Shown: in pieces, positions 54,028 through 63,181 of the stretch
Position numbering within the stretch: position 1 is the stretch's first letter
Layout of the letters: each line of letters starts with the position of its first letter
Source of the DNA: Bacteroidota bacterium
GTDB taxonomy: Bacteria > Bacteroidota > Bacteroidia > Sphingobacteriales > Sphingobacteriaceae
NCBI GenBank assembly: GCA_018266915.1
Contig: JAFDZM010000071.1
Location: forward strand, 1-64,000
Direction: 5' to 3'
Length of the DNA: 64,000 nucleotides
Notes under the pieces: generated by a model
What the model saw: only the letters and a program-made list of their open reading frames with translations
The model's database searches: none
Told to the model about the DNA's origin: nothing
Position numbers and translations under genes: made by a program

Positions 54028-54810
54028 TTATTTCGGCTTATTCGCCATTGCATAATCCATCGCCTGCTGAAAAGTGGTTATCCAAATGTCTTTCTGATTT
54101 GCTTTCAAATAAGTCAGCAATTCGCGGTGAGCCTGTGCAGAAGTTGTGATATAATCCCCACCTACACCATGAAACATAATAACACCCATGCCGCCGCTTT
54201 CTTCTACTTTTTTTACAAAAGCGATGAGTTTATCAGCACTTGTACCCTCCTCCAATCCATAGGAGGGAACCAGTAATGGATCAAGGTGCTTAAAATCTGT
54301 AATCACCGCGTCAGCGTCACCGCCGATACGTGCGTATTTTATAATGCCATGTTTACGCAGCGAATCTACATAGTCTTTACCTCCAACATGCGTTTCGGTA
54401 CACGGATAAGCGTAGGTACGGGGCCCTTTCCCGTCAACAGCAAATAAAAGACTATTCATCACTTCGATTTCATGGAGTATCCGGTAAACAGTGTAATGAT
54501 CTGACGCAGTCGGGTTGTCTTCGGTACTCAGGCAGGGGTGGAATACGGTATGATTAGCTAATTCATGTCCTTTTTTACTGGCTTTTCGCCATTGAGGGAT
54601 GGTCTGGCTGTTTATATCCCCGGTAAGGAAAAAGGTGCCTTTTAAGTGAGCAGAATCCAGTTGCGGTATAGCAACATTCAATTGCGAGTGAAGTGCATCA
54701 TCATAGGTAAGCACAATTACGGCTTTTTTGTGATCGGGCCAGGTGATCTTGTCCTGCGCATGCGCGGCAAAATAGCTTAATGCAAGGAGCATCAGGGTCA
54801 GTTTTTTCAT
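54028..54810 (-). CDS. Exported polysaccharide deacetylase (CE4-like)
   Basis: A 260-residue protein with a signal peptide (MKKLTLMLLALSYFAAHA). The NodB homology domain opens with KAVIVLTYDDALHSQLNVAI, whose Asp-Asp gives one catalytic base and one metal ligand, and HELANHTVFHPC holds the two metal-binding histidines. YAYPCTETHVGG matches motif 3 (RxPY-like) with the usual Arg missing. It deacetylates N-acetylated sugar polymers or similar substrates. Confidence 0.85.
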   Translation of the reverse strand: MKKLTLMLLALSYFAAHAQDKITWPDHKKAVIVLTYDDALHSQLNVAIPQLDSAHLKGTFFLTGDINSQTIPQWRKASKKGHELANHTVFHPCLSTEDNPTASDHYTVYRILHEIEVMNSLLFAVDGKGPRTYAYPCTETHVGGKDYVDSLRKHGIIKYARIGGDADAVITDFKHLDPLLVPSYGLEEGTSADKLIAFVKKVEESGGMGVIMFHGVGGDYITTSAQAHRELLTYLKANQKDIWITTFQQAMDYAMANKPK

Positions 54811-54903
54811 GAGATGAAATATAATTGGCAGCTAAATCTAAAAAAGAAAATTTATAAACTACCATCCGACCCTTGTGGAATGTGGGGGAGAACCTTTCGA
54901 AAA

Positions 54904-55278
54904 TTAAATATTGTTATGGATCTCGATATTGGCAAATACCGAAGTGCCTTTTAGCACCAGCACTTTTTCTGAATTCCTGGCCCTGTATTTATTTTCGCGA
55001 TAGTCGTCTATTGTGGCAAATAACTGCGAGATATCGGTTTCTACATGCCAGTCGGCAGGTACCGTTAAAGTAACTTCACCAAAAAGCTGTGAGATATTTA
55101 ATACGGCCATGCCGGTCAAATCGGCGTTACTGAGGTCAACCTGCGTAGTTGCAAACATATTATTGATCTTACCACCTTTAAATTCTTTCGAGATCATCGG
55201 TTTATCTATGTTGCTAAAAACAGAGTTGATATTGATCTGGTCTTCGCTGTTCGGGATGATGGTTGATTGCAAGTTCAT
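54904..55278 (-). CDS. LiaF/DUF2154-like cytoplasmic protein
   Basis: A 124-residue protein with a beta-helix-like repeat pattern: ININSVFSNIDKPMISKEFKGG, INNMFATTQVDLSNADLTG, ISQLFGEVTLTVPADWHVE, ISQLFATIDDYRENK and LKGTSVFANIEIHNNI. The repeated F-G/A/S element is the toastrack fold of LiaF-type and VanW-adjacent cell-wall-stress sensors. The frame extends to 55371, but a promoter lies at 55302-55330 inside that extension, so the start at 55278 is preferred. Confidence 0.75.
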   Translation of the reverse strand: MNLQSTIIPNSEDQININSVFSNIDKPMISKEFKGGKINNMFATTQVDLSNADLTGMAVLNISQLFGEVTLTVPADWHVETDISQLFATIDDYRENKYRARNSEKVLVLKGTSVFANIEIHNNI

Positions 55279-55301
55279 GGCCTTAAGAATTAAATGTAGA
55301 T

Positions 55302-55330
55302 CAAAACTAAGGCTGTACGTCGCCGGACAA
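55302..55330 (-). promoter_or_regulatory. Promoter of the LiaF-like gene
   Basis: On the minus strand TAGTTTTG (complement of 55302-55309) is the -7 box and TTG (complement of 55328-55330) lies 18 bases upstream. The expected transcript starts about 15-20 bases before the ATG at 55278. Confidence 0.65.
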
Positions 55331-55497
55331 AAGTTAAATCTTGTTAAATGTTCGGGGAAGTCGGTGAACAACGGATTTTAATCGGTGAAAAATCATCTGC
55401 TAAGTCATTCACCGGTATAAAATCCAATGTTAATTATTAAAACTAGTAGTTAAATAATTTGTTAAAAAGGTTAACAATCAATCTTGAAAAACATATT

Positions 55498-56097
55498 ATG
55501 AAAACACGGAATTTCATTTGGGCATTTGCAATCGGCGCACTTTTGTTGGGCGCATGTAAGGGCAAAGACAGTAAAGGCGCAGCTGATAGCGCTAACCAGG
55601 CAAAAGACACTATGCAAACAAGCGTTAGCGATTCGGGTAAAGCAGCTACGCCTGCAATTAAGGTAGATGAAAGCGATGCTAAATTCGCCACTGAGGCAGC
55701 AAACGGCGGTATGGCCGAAGTGGTGCTTGGCAAACTGGCATCAGAAAAGGCCACAAATCAAAAAGTAAAAGATTTTGGAACCATGATGGTGACAGACCAT
55801 TCTAAGGCTAACGATGAGTTAAAGGCCCTGGCTCAGAAATTAAATATTACCTTGCCTGATTCAATCAGCTCTGACGAAAGCAAGACGAGGGAAGACCTGG
55901 CAAAAAAATCGGGCGCTGATTTTGACAAGGATTATGTTAAGGATATGGTAGACGACCATAAAAAAGATGTAAAAGCCTTTGAAGACGCTACAAAAAATCT
56001 GAAGGATGCCGATCTGAAGGCGTTCGCAGTAAAAACCCTCCCTACTTTAAAAATGCACCTCGAAGTGATAGAGAAGATCAAAAAAGGAATGAAATAA
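55498..56097 (+). CDS. DUF4142 lipoprotein
   Basis: A 199-residue exported lipoprotein. The lipobox is LLLGACKG, with Cys18 lipidated. After a linker rich in Ser, Ala and Lys comes the DUF4142 domain: ESDAKFATEAANGGMAEVVLGKLA, VKDFGTMMVTDHSKANDEL, DFDKDYVKDMVDDHKKDVKAFEDATKN. The conserved His residues (DHSKAN, DDHKKD) and the four-helix layout suggest a ferritin-like fold of unknown role. The frame opens at 55459, but the ATG at 55498 starts the signal peptide. Confidence 0.85.
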   Translation: MKTRNFIWAFAIGALLLGACKGKDSKGAADSANQAKDTMQTSVSDSGKAATPAIKVDESDAKFATEAANGGMAEVVLGKLASEKATNQKVKDFGTMMVTDHSKANDELKALAQKLNITLPDSISSDESKTREDLAKKSGADFDKDYVKDMVDDHKKDVKAFEDATKNLKDADLKAFAVKTLPTLKMHLEVIEKIKKGMK

Positions 56098-56121
56098 TTT
56101 GGTTATGCCACTGATAAGACG

Positions 56122-56153
56122 ATGCCTTCAAAATTTTTTGAAGGCATTTTTTC
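56122..56153 (+). terminator. Intrinsic terminator of the DUF4142 gene
   Basis: ATGCCTTCAAAA and TTTTGAAGGCAT form a perfect stem followed by TTTT. Confidence 0.85.
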
Positions 56154-56311
56154 TTATAAAGTTTGCGTGCCGGGTAAAAGTTAAAAAGTGTTAAAAAAAC
56201 AGTCATTCATCGGCACACTCCCCCTTTTCATCTATTCTCCAGAATTGGAATGTAATATTGTTGATATTATTAAGTTAATAGGTTTTGATTATTGGTTAAC
56301 TGGTTGGCAAT

Positions 56312-57244
56312 ATGGCAGTAAGTTCCGCTTTTAAGAAAAGTTGCAAGCTGATGGGTAACCATTTTGAGCTAACTGTGGTCGCCGGTGACGAAAAATGGGC
56401 TTATGAGCAGATTGACGCCGGCGTAAGTGAAATACAACGGATAGAGCGACTGCTTACTACTTTTAGCGACGACAGCGAAACTAATCTTATTAATCAGAAT
56501 GCAGGATTTAGCCCGGTTGTTGTCAGTGCAGAAACTTTTAACCTGATAGAGCGCTCACTGCGGATATCACAGGTTACCCAGGGCGCTTTTGATATTACTT
56601 ATGGTTCGATAGATAAGCGGCTCTGGAATTTTGATCAGCATATGACTGCATTACCTGATAAAGAAACCGCAAAAAATATGGTTCGACTGATCAACTACCA
56701 AAATGTGATCCTTGACCGGGAAAAAAGCACGGTCTTTTTAAAAGAGAAAGGAATGCGCATCGGCTTTGGCGGGATTGGTAAAGGCTATGCCGCTGAGCGA
56801 GCAAAATTAATAATGAAGCAGCAGGGCGTAGAGAGCGGTGTTGTCAATGCTTCAGGCGACTTAACAGCCTGGGGGCTTCAGCCAAATGGCAAACCCTGGA
56901 CGGTAGGTATAGCAAACCCGGATGCAAAGCACGAGGTGTTTTCTTATATGTCAATAACTGATATGGCCGTGGCCACATCAGGTAATTACGAAAAGTTTGT
57001 AATGATAGACGGGAAGAAATATTCGCACACGATAAACCCGCGCACAGGCTTGCCCGTAACCGGTATAAAGAGTGTTACCATTATCACTACTAATGCCGAA
57101 ATAGCCGATGCGATGGCAACACCGGTAATGATCATGGGCATCAGGACCGGACTGGATATGATAGATCAGATAAAAGATATAGAGGCAGTAATTATTGATG
57201 ATTACGATAAGATGTATACATCAAAGAATATTAATATAAAATAA
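56312..57244 (+). CDS. apbE: FAD:protein FMN transferase
   Basis: Attaches FMN covalently to Thr or Ser of exported target proteins. Family motifs are seen: MGNHFELTVVAGD at the start, FDITYGSID-KRLWNF, IGFGGIGKGYAAERAKLI, GVVNASGDLTAWG, and the Mg/FAD-binding NPRTGLPVTGIKSVTI with MATPVMIMG. No lipobox signal peptide is seen; the protein starts directly at MAVSSAFKKSCKLMG, so the export route is uncertain. It is the first gene of a compact unit with DUF4266, DUF3570 and thioredoxin genes, which suggests the last three contain or serve its flavinylated target. Confidence 0.9.
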   Translation: MAVSSAFKKSCKLMGNHFELTVVAGDEKWAYEQIDAGVSEIQRIERLLTTFSDDSETNLINQNAGFSPVVVSAETFNLIERSLRISQVTQGAFDITYGSIDKRLWNFDQHMTALPDKETAKNMVRLINYQNVILDREKSTVFLKEKGMRIGFGGIGKGYAAERAKLIMKQQGVESGVVNASGDLTAWGLQPNGKPWTVGIANPDAKHEVFSYMSITDMAVATSGNYEKFVMIDGKKYSHTINPRTGLPVTGIKSVTIITTNAEIADAMATPVMIMGIRTGLDMIDQIKDIEAVIIDDYDKMYTSKNINIK

Positions 57245-57259
57245 TACCCCTTAAAAACT

Positions 57260-57481
57260 ATGATAAAAAAAACGCTGAAGATTGTAGGTGGGCTGGTCGC
57301 CATGATGAGTGTATCGTCATGTGTCCACCTCAAAGAGTACCAAAAAAGCCGCATTAACGATGCCGAGATGGTATTAGGCAACCGCAAGGTAGAGAAAAAT
57401 GAACTGAATTTTCAATCGTACAGGGAAGCCGCATCAGGCGCCAATGCCGGTAAAACCGGTGGTGGCTGCGGATGTAATTAA
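57260..57481 (+). CDS. DUF4266 small lipoprotein, possible ApbE target
   Basis: A 73-residue exported protein with a lipobox (MMSVSSCVH, lipidated Cys near 21). The rest follows the DUF4266 plan: KEYQKSRINDAEMVLGNRKVE, then FQSYREAASGANAG and the C-terminal GGGCGCN. The end, with two cysteines in a glycine tail, is the family hallmark. SGAN recalls the SGAT motif that ApbE modifies, but lacks the Thr at the modified place; the Ser in REAAS could serve instead. It lies 15 bases after apbE. Confidence 0.85.
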   Translation: MIKKTLKIVGGLVAMMSVSSCVHLKEYQKSRINDAEMVLGNRKVEKNELNFQSYREAASGANAGKTGGGCGCN

Positions 57482-57511
57482 TAAGCCTTTCTTAAAAACG
57501 CATAATTTATA

Positions 57512-58795
57512 ATGAGAAAGGTATATTTATCAATAGTGGGTTTTTCCCTGCTATGCAGATTAAATGTTTCTGCGCAAACCAAACAAGACACACTCCCGAA
57601 AACTACAGGCGTGAGTTTATTCAGACCTGTTGGCGAACCGGAGCCTTCGGAATATAATCCAAGGGGCTTGCATATAGACGAGATCAACCTGGTTTCGAGC
57701 TATTACTGGCAAAATGGCGATCACAGCCCGGTAACCGGCGGTATCGGTACCGAGAAGGTAACAGACATCTCAAATGGCATCGATCTGAAGATGGTGTGGG
57801 GTGACCCTCAAGTGAAACAGAATTCATTAACTGTTGGGCTTGGCATCGACCATCACACATCGGCCTCGGCTGCTTATGTGAATGTGAGCGGCGCTTCAAA
57901 AACAGGTGGCAGCAGGATTTATCCCTCCCTTGACTGGACGACCGAAAATGTAAAAAAAGGTAGCAGCTTTGGTATTGGAGCTTACTATTCTGGTGAGTAT
58001 AATTATAAGTCTTTAGGTGCAGACATCCATTTTTCACAAAAAACTGCTGATAAGAATGGGGAGTTCACTGCCAAATTTCAGGGGTACTTTGACCAGGTAA
58101 AAATGATCTACCCGTCTGAGTTTATTCCAAAAAGTACGACAACTATTATCACTTCAGCCAGTGGGACTACCGAAGAGGGGCATAGGGCAAATATCCCAAG
58201 CAGTCCGCGAAATACATATTCGGCGTCCTTTGGTTATTCGCAGATCATTAATTCGCGTATGCAGGTGATGTTTTTGGTAGATGGGGTAGCACAGAATGGT
58301 TACCTGGGGCTGCCGTTCCATAGAGTATATTTTAATACGGGAAAAGATACCATAGAACATTTGCCATCGAACAGGTTTAAGCTGCCGGTGGGAGTTAGGC
58401 TGAACTATTTCCTGGGTGATAATATTATCCTGCGTTCGTATTACCGGTATTATATGGATAGCTGGGGTGTAAAATCCAATACCGCTGGATTGGAAACAGC
58501 GATAAAAATCACACCTTTTTTCTCGATTTCACCGTTTTACAGGTATTACGACCAAACGGCGGCAAAATACTTTGCGCCATATGAGACGCATAGCCCAACG
58601 GATCAGTATTTTACCAGTAATTACGAGTATGCCCAATTCCATGCTAATTTTTATGGGGTAGGGTTCAGGGTTGCTCCGCCTAAAGGCGTTTTTGGCTGGC
58701 AAAACCTTCACGACCTGGAATTACGGTACGGGCATTATTCGCAGACTACTGATCTGGTGTCGGATGTGGTATCGCTTAGTCTGAGCTTTAAATGA
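57512..58795 (+). CDS. DUF3570 outer-membrane protein
   Basis: A 427-residue exported protein; the signal peptide is MRKVYLSIVGFSLLCRLNVSAQ. The DUF3570 pattern is visible: IDEINLVSSYYWQNGDHSPVTGGIGTEKVTDIS, in parts, then alternating beta segments with aromatic ends and a final RYGHYSQTTDLVSDVVSLSLSFK, whose C-terminal Phe-Lys strand fits an outer-membrane barrel. It is part of the apbE unit. The role is unknown; a channel or anchoring role for the small lipoprotein is possible. Confidence 0.87.
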   Translation: MRKVYLSIVGFSLLCRLNVSAQTKQDTLPKTTGVSLFRPVGEPEPSEYNPRGLHIDEINLVSSYYWQNGDHSPVTGGIGTEKVTDISNGIDLKMVWGDPQVKQNSLTVGLGIDHHTSASAAYVNVSGASKTGGSRIYPSLDWTTENVKKGSSFGIGAYYSGEYNYKSLGADIHFSQKTADKNGEFTAKFQGYFDQVKMIYPSEFIPKSTTTIITSASGTTEEGHRANIPSSPRNTYSASFGYSQIINSRMQVMFLVDGVAQNGYLGLPFHRVYFNTGKDTIEHLPSNRFKLPVGVRLNYFLGDNIILRSYYRYYMDSWGVKSNTAGLETAIKITPFFSISPFYRYYDQTAAKYFAPYETHSPTDQYFTSNYEYAQFHANFYGVGFRVAPPKGVFGWQNLHDLELRYGHYSQTTDLVSDVVSLSLSFK

Positions 58796-58841
58796 TATGA
58801 GTACAATATTTTTTTAATAATAACAGTTAATAAATTTGAAT

Positions 58842-59273
58842 ATGAAGTTGTTAGCAATATATTTCGGAATGCTGCTTTTGCCGGGAGTGACCTGGATGGG
58901 TGATTTTAATGCAGCAAAAACAGAAGCCGCTCAAAAGCATAAACTGATTCTGATCAATTTTTCGGGTTCCGACTGGTGCGGCCCGTGCATTCGCTTGCGC
59001 AAAGAAATACTGGAATCTGGCACTTTCGAAAATTATGCGTCTGATCACCTGGTGTTGGTAAGGGCCGATTTCCCGCGTCAGAAAAAGAACCAGTTGAGCA
59101 AAGAGCAAACTAAATTAAATGAGGCTCTTGCCGATAAGTATAATGCCGATGGTAAATTCCCATTCACTTTATTGGTAGATGAGAATGGTAAAGTTTTAAA
59201 AAGCTGGGACGGGTTTCCTGATGAAAGCCCGGATCAGTTTGTATCGGATATAAGCTCGGTTAGCGATAAATAA
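58842..59273 (+). CDS. Exported thioredoxin-like protein
   Basis: A 143-residue thioredoxin fold protein with the active site in NFSGSDWCGPCIRLRKEIL (WCGPC) and the cis-Pro segment FPFTLLVDENGKVLKSWDGF. The signal peptide MKLLAIYFGMLLLPGVTWMG puts it in the periplasm. A TTG two codons earlier (58836) is an alternative start. It ends the apbE-DUF4266-DUF3570 unit and may keep the cysteines of the DUF4266 tail reduced or pass electrons to the flavin. A strong terminator follows. Confidence 0.88.
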   Translation: MKLLAIYFGMLLLPGVTWMGDFNAAKTEAAQKHKLILINFSGSDWCGPCIRLRKEILESGTFENYASDHLVLVRADFPRQKKNQLSKEQTKLNEALADKYNADGKFPFTLLVDENGKVLKSWDGFPDESPDQFVSDISSVSDK

Positions 59274-59292
59274 TAAAAATATTTAAATAGCA

Positions 59293-59329
59293 AATGGCTC
59301 CGGATTCATACCGGAGCCATTATTTTTTT
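59293..59329 (+). terminator. Intrinsic terminator of the apbE unit
   Basis: AATGGCTCCGG and CCGGAGCCATT form a perfect stem around ATTCATA, followed by a run of T. Confidence 0.92.
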
Positions 59330-59354
59330 ATATTATAATAATTGCCTGACTAAA

Positions 59355-59477
59355 TTATTTGCTATTCTTCTTAGGCTGATAAAGCTGATTCTTAAATATG
59401 ATCAGCCCAAACTTGGCACCCTTTGGTTTTTGCCAGCTGACATGTAACAAATAATTGCGGGTATATGTTGTAATTAT
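59355..59477 (-). pseudogene. Possible remnant of a coding tail
   Basis: A 40-codon open stretch without a start, bounded upstream by a stop at 59478-59480, reads in part YLLHVSWQKPKGAKFGLIIF and ends QPKKNSK. The composition looks protein-like rather than random, so it may be the end of a decayed gene. I recognise no family. Confidence 0.3.
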
Positions 59478-59499
59478 TTAGTGTAACATTAGTGTTGTA

Positions 59500-60942
59500 T
59501 TAATATTGGATCTTAAATCCGGCAGCGTGATTTAACCCGCTATTGGCTTGCAAGTCTTTTGGTATAAGTACATTAATGCTATCTCCGTATTGCGCCCATT
59601 TCAACTTCTTATCAACTCCAAGCAGGCTGATTTTTTTTACCTTACCATCAACCTTTAAATGAAAAGTAGCTTTTGCCGGCAAAGTCACCGAACCCTTATC
59701 AGCCAAAAGAAAAGCGTAGATTGTATTTGAATTTTTCAGCTTAGTATAAAAGGTATTGCCTTCAGAATAGGGTGCTACTGACGTAGTATTATAGATGCCC
59801 TCTCCGTTAATTTTTATCCAGGCACCGATCTGCTGCAATCTTTCGTAAGCTACGGGGTCCCAATCACCGTCAGGCCCGGGACCGATATTCATTAAAAGGT
59901 TACCTCCACGCGAAACAATCTTTACTAATAAAGAGACGATCTGGTCGGCGGATTTATAGTGATCGCCAGGCACATAGCTCCAGGAGTTGCCCATTGTGAT
60001 ACAGCTCTCCCAGGGATGATCTAAAGGAACATCAGGCACTTGTTGCTCCGGCGTAGTATAGTTTTCATACTTACCGGCAACTGTTCGGTCAACCACAATC
60101 AAACCAGGTTGTTTGCTGCGGGCCATGGCTGCAATTTTGGGCATATCAATATCCTGGTTATAAGTGATGGTTCTTTGCCAGTCGACACTTGCATCAATAG
60201 TACTTTTGGGTCTCACCCAGCCACCATCAAGCCACAAGATATCTACCCGGCCATAATCGCTCATCAACTCACCGATCTGGTTATAGGTAAAGTCCTTAAA
60301 TTTTTGCCAGCGGTCAGGATATTTGGCTGGATCATAATTTACATTACGGTCCTTAGGCGGAAAATACGGCCACCAATAATATTTCGTATGCCAGTCGGGC
60401 TTAGAAAAATAGGCACCTATCATAAAATTCTCTTTTCTGAAGGCGTTGAATATTTCTTTAGTGACATTGGCTCTTGGATTAGAGGAAAAAGGCGTTTTTG
60501 TGCTGGTTATTTTATAATCTGTCTGTTTGGTATCAAACATGCAAAAGCCGTCGTGATGTTTGGTAGTGAAAACTACATATTTCATCCCGGCATCTTTTGC
60601 AGCCTGAACCCATTTCTCCGGATTGAATTTGGTTGGATTGAAAGTGGTCTGCAAATTCTCATAGGCCGTTTTATAGGTGTTGTAGCTGGCGCTATAAGGC
60701 CCGCGGCGCTGTGTCCAACCCTCATCCTCGGGGCATATGCTCCAGCTTTCAACTACACCCCATTGGCTGTAAGTTCCCCAGTGCATAAAGAGGCCGAATT
60801 TTAAGTCCTGCCAGTTGGCCAGTTTTTCTTTTACTAATTGATCATCAGGAGGTATGTAACTTTTTGACATCTGGTGCTCTTGTGCAAAAAGTTTGATTAT
60901 TGTGATCGATACAATCACTAAAAAAGCGAGGACTTTTTTCAT
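59500..60942 (-). CDS. Exported alpha-L-fucosidase (GH29)
   Basis: A 480-residue secreted glycosidase. The signal peptide is MKKVLAFLVIVSITIIKLFAQ. GH29 motifs: FGLFMHWGTYSQWG near residue 49, YVVFTTKHHDGFCMFD, and the nucleophile Asp in VDILWLDGGWVRP (about residue 241). GGNLLMNIGPGPDG and the C-terminal beta domain are typical. It releases fucose from host or plant glycans. It lies opposite the apbE unit. Confidence 0.93.
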   Translation of the reverse strand: MKKVLAFLVIVSITIIKLFAQEHQMSKSYIPPDDQLVKEKLANWQDLKFGLFMHWGTYSQWGVVESWSICPEDEGWTQRRGPYSASYNTYKTAYENLQTTFNPTKFNPEKWVQAAKDAGMKYVVFTTKHHDGFCMFDTKQTDYKITSTKTPFSSNPRANVTKEIFNAFRKENFMIGAYFSKPDWHTKYYWWPYFPPKDRNVNYDPAKYPDRWQKFKDFTYNQIGELMSDYGRVDILWLDGGWVRPKSTIDASVDWQRTITYNQDIDMPKIAAMARSKQPGLIVVDRTVAGKYENYTTPEQQVPDVPLDHPWESCITMGNSWSYVPGDHYKSADQIVSLLVKIVSRGGNLLMNIGPGPDGDWDPVAYERLQQIGAWIKINGEGIYNTTSVAPYSEGNTFYTKLKNSNTIYAFLLADKGSVTLPAKATFHLKVDGKVKKISLLGVDKKLKWAQYGDSINVLIPKDLQANSGLNHAAGFKIQY

Positions 60943-61139
60943 TTTTCTGGTAATTTATTATTTGAAATTAGCTTAAATCAGTGAACTTCTGATACTAATG
61001 ACAATAAGCGTTAATAATTTGCTTGCATTGTTTAATTTTTTTAAAAAGTTTACCTACTTATTAAAAAAATATTAAATTTTGTTATGAATTTCTAAGTTAA
61101 ATCGTATTATTGTGTTAATAACTCAACTGGAAGAACAAT

Positions 61140-61751
61140 TTGAAACAAAGAACCGATACTTCAGGTTTATGGCGACAAATATGTTTGAACGATGACCTAA
61201 AGGCATTCGAAGCGCTCTTCTATGGTCTTAACAACCGGCTTATAAAATTCTGTATATTATATGTGCACCAGAAAGAGGCAGCAGAGGAGATAGTGTCTGA
61301 CGTCTTTGTAAAGTGTTGGGAAGGAAGAAAGGGTTTAACTGAAATAGTTAACCCGGAAACTTACTTATTCGTCTGTGTTAAGAATCAATCTTTAAACTAC
61401 GTTAAAAAGTATTCAAATATTCATTTGGTTCAAATCGAATCAACTGACAAAGTTGAGTTCGTGAATACTTATGATCCTGAAAAGGAAATGGAGCGTAAAG
61501 AGTTACATTTTCTGCTTGACCAGGCTATTGCAAAATTACCTCAGCAGGCCTGTATCGTATTTAAACTGATAAAGGAAGACGGAATGAAATATAAAGAAGT
61601 AGCAGAGATACTGAATATTTCGCCCCGTACCGTGCAGACTCAATTATTCAGAGCTATAAAAAAGCTGAGCGTAATTTTATCAGATCATCAATTAGCTTCT
61701 AAATCTGTTGTTAATCCTTCGGCTACTACGCCATTGATGGGTTTATTATAG
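61140..61751 (+). CDS. ECF RNA polymerase sigma factor (FecI-like)
   Basis: A 203-residue sigma-70 family member. Region 2 has AFEALFYGLNNRLIKFCILYVHQKEAAEEIVSDVFVKCWEGR in parts, and region 4 has LPQQACIVFKLIKEDGMKYKEVAEILNISPRTVQTQLFRAIKKL, typical of Bacteroidota FecI-like sigma factors. The only start after an in-frame stop at 61119 is TTG at 61140 (TTGAAACAAAGAACC), so a TTG start is likely. A FecR gene lies on the same strand 1.4 kb later, with an esterase gene between, so the usual FecI-FecR pair is interrupted. Confidence 0.9.
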   Translation: MKQRTDTSGLWRQICLNDDLKAFEALFYGLNNRLIKFCILYVHQKEAAEEIVSDVFVKCWEGRKGLTEIVNPETYLFVCVKNQSLNYVKKYSNIHLVQIESTDKVEFVNTYDPEKEMERKELHFLLDQAIAKLPQQACIVFKLIKEDGMKYKEVAEILNISPRTVQTQLFRAIKKLSVILSDHQLASKSVVNPSATTPLMGLL

Positions 61752-61865
61752 CTTCCTGACTTTTTATTTAGGCACAAGTAACATTTTTTCAACGGCAGGC
61801 GTCATTGAAAAGATAACACGGGCATATTGCACCGGGTTAAATCCTAAATTGCAAAAAACATCGCC

Positions 61866-63038
61866 ATGAATTTCAGCCGTTATGCTTTTTCTTTAACTGT
61901 ATTTCTTTTCTTATTGTTGGTTGTCCCGTTTACTTCCCGCGCTCAAACTGATCCACTACCGGTTCGGAACGATAGTGCTTTATATTTCTCTTCAAAAATA
62001 ATGGCAGAACACCGGACACTTTGGGTTCATGTGCCGCCTGATTATAACACAACTCCTAATGCCTACCCGGTTTTATACCTCCTTGATGGCGACTCGCATT
62101 TCGATTATGGCGCCAGAACATCTGATTTTCTTGCCGGATATGACCGTAACCGTATACCACCTATGATTGTGGTAGGCATAGTGAATGTTGACCGCGGTAG
62201 AGATTTTACACCGGTATTTTCAAAAAGATCAGATGGCAGCCTTGATAGTAATAAGGTATTGACCGATGTTGGTGCGGGACGCTTTCTTCGTTACTTAGAA
62301 GATGAAGTGGTCCCATATATAGATTCCCATTATCGCGTTCAGCCTTATCGCATACTGGCAGCTCATTCGCTGGGTGGTTTATTTGCATTATATGCCAAAG
62401 AAACCCGGCCACTTTTGTTCCCCGGAATGATCCTGACCAGCCCTGTGATTAGTGGCCAGGAGTTACGTAACATGCAAACGTTTCTTACAGGCGACCACCC
62501 GCATAACGGAAAAATGTTTTTTGGAATCGGGAATGAGAATACAGTTAAAGTGGATGCTTTAGCTGCAGGGTTAAAGCGCCGTGCTCCTGATTGGTTCGAA
62601 TGGGCGAACAAAAAGTATGATGATGAAAATCATTTCACCGCGCCATTCAAAACACTTTTTGATGGCCTGAAATTTATTTACCGCGATTGGTTTATTGATT
62701 ACTATGGAGATGAAAATCTGACCATGCAGGATATCAATAATCGTTTTACAAGGCTTTCGGCAGAGTTTGGTTATACTATTAACGCGAGTGAGGATTTTCT
62801 CAATAATTGTGGCTACTACCAATTGCGCTTAAAGCACATTGATAACGCTATCGGAATCTTTGCTGAAAATGTTAAACGCCATCCCAACTCATTTAATGCT
62901 TATGATAGCCTGGGCGAAGCTTATATGGATGCAGCAAATAAGCAGTTGGCCATCCTGAATTACAAAAAGTCCGTCGAATTAAATCCGCATAACGATAACG
63001 GTAAACAAATGCTTGAAAAATTAGAACATGGTAAATAA
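61866..63038 (+). CDS. Exported esterase of the Fes/IroE-like (COG2819) family with a TPR tail
   Basis: A 390-residue alpha/beta-hydrolase with a signal peptide (LTVFLFLLLVVPFTSRAQ). YPVLYLLDGDSHFDYG and MIVVGIVNVDRGRDFTP are typical of the ferri-siderophore esterase/Fes-like group, and the nucleophile serine is in LAAHSLGGLFALYAK. The catalytic His is probably in DENHFTAPFKTLFDGLKFI. The last 70 residues resemble TPR repeats (SFNAYDSLGEAYMDAANKQLA). It sits between a sigma factor and FecR. Confidence 0.87.
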   Translation: MNFSRYAFSLTVFLFLLLVVPFTSRAQTDPLPVRNDSALYFSSKIMAEHRTLWVHVPPDYNTTPNAYPVLYLLDGDSHFDYGARTSDFLAGYDRNRIPPMIVVGIVNVDRGRDFTPVFSKRSDGSLDSNKVLTDVGAGRFLRYLEDEVVPYIDSHYRVQPYRILAAHSLGGLFALYAKETRPLLFPGMILTSPVISGQELRNMQTFLTGDHPHNGKMFFGIGNENTVKVDALAAGLKRRAPDWFEWANKKYDDENHFTAPFKTLFDGLKFIYRDWFIDYYGDENLTMQDINNRFTRLSAEFGYTINASEDFLNNCGYYQLRLKHIDNAIGIFAENVKRHPNSFNAYDSLGEAYMDAANKQLAILNYKKSVELNPHNDNGKQMLEKLEHGK

Positions 63039-63181
63039 TAGAATGTTGCTTAAATAATTGGTGCCAATTTTTGCGTTTCTGATTAGAGGGATAGAAAAAA
63101 ATAAAAATATTTTTTTCAGCCTTGTAGGCAATTTGTCAAAAAAGATTGTCCTTAGACCAAACCAGCGCCCTAACGACTCTA

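Noticed and set aside
55279..55371. A 31-residue N-terminal extension of the LiaF-like protein
   Set aside because: A consensus promoter lies inside it, so it is probably not transcribed as coding sequence.
57260..57481. The DUF4266 gene as a lasso peptide or bacteriocin precursor
   Set aside because: It has a lipobox signal peptide, and no cyclase, protease or immunity gene is nearby.
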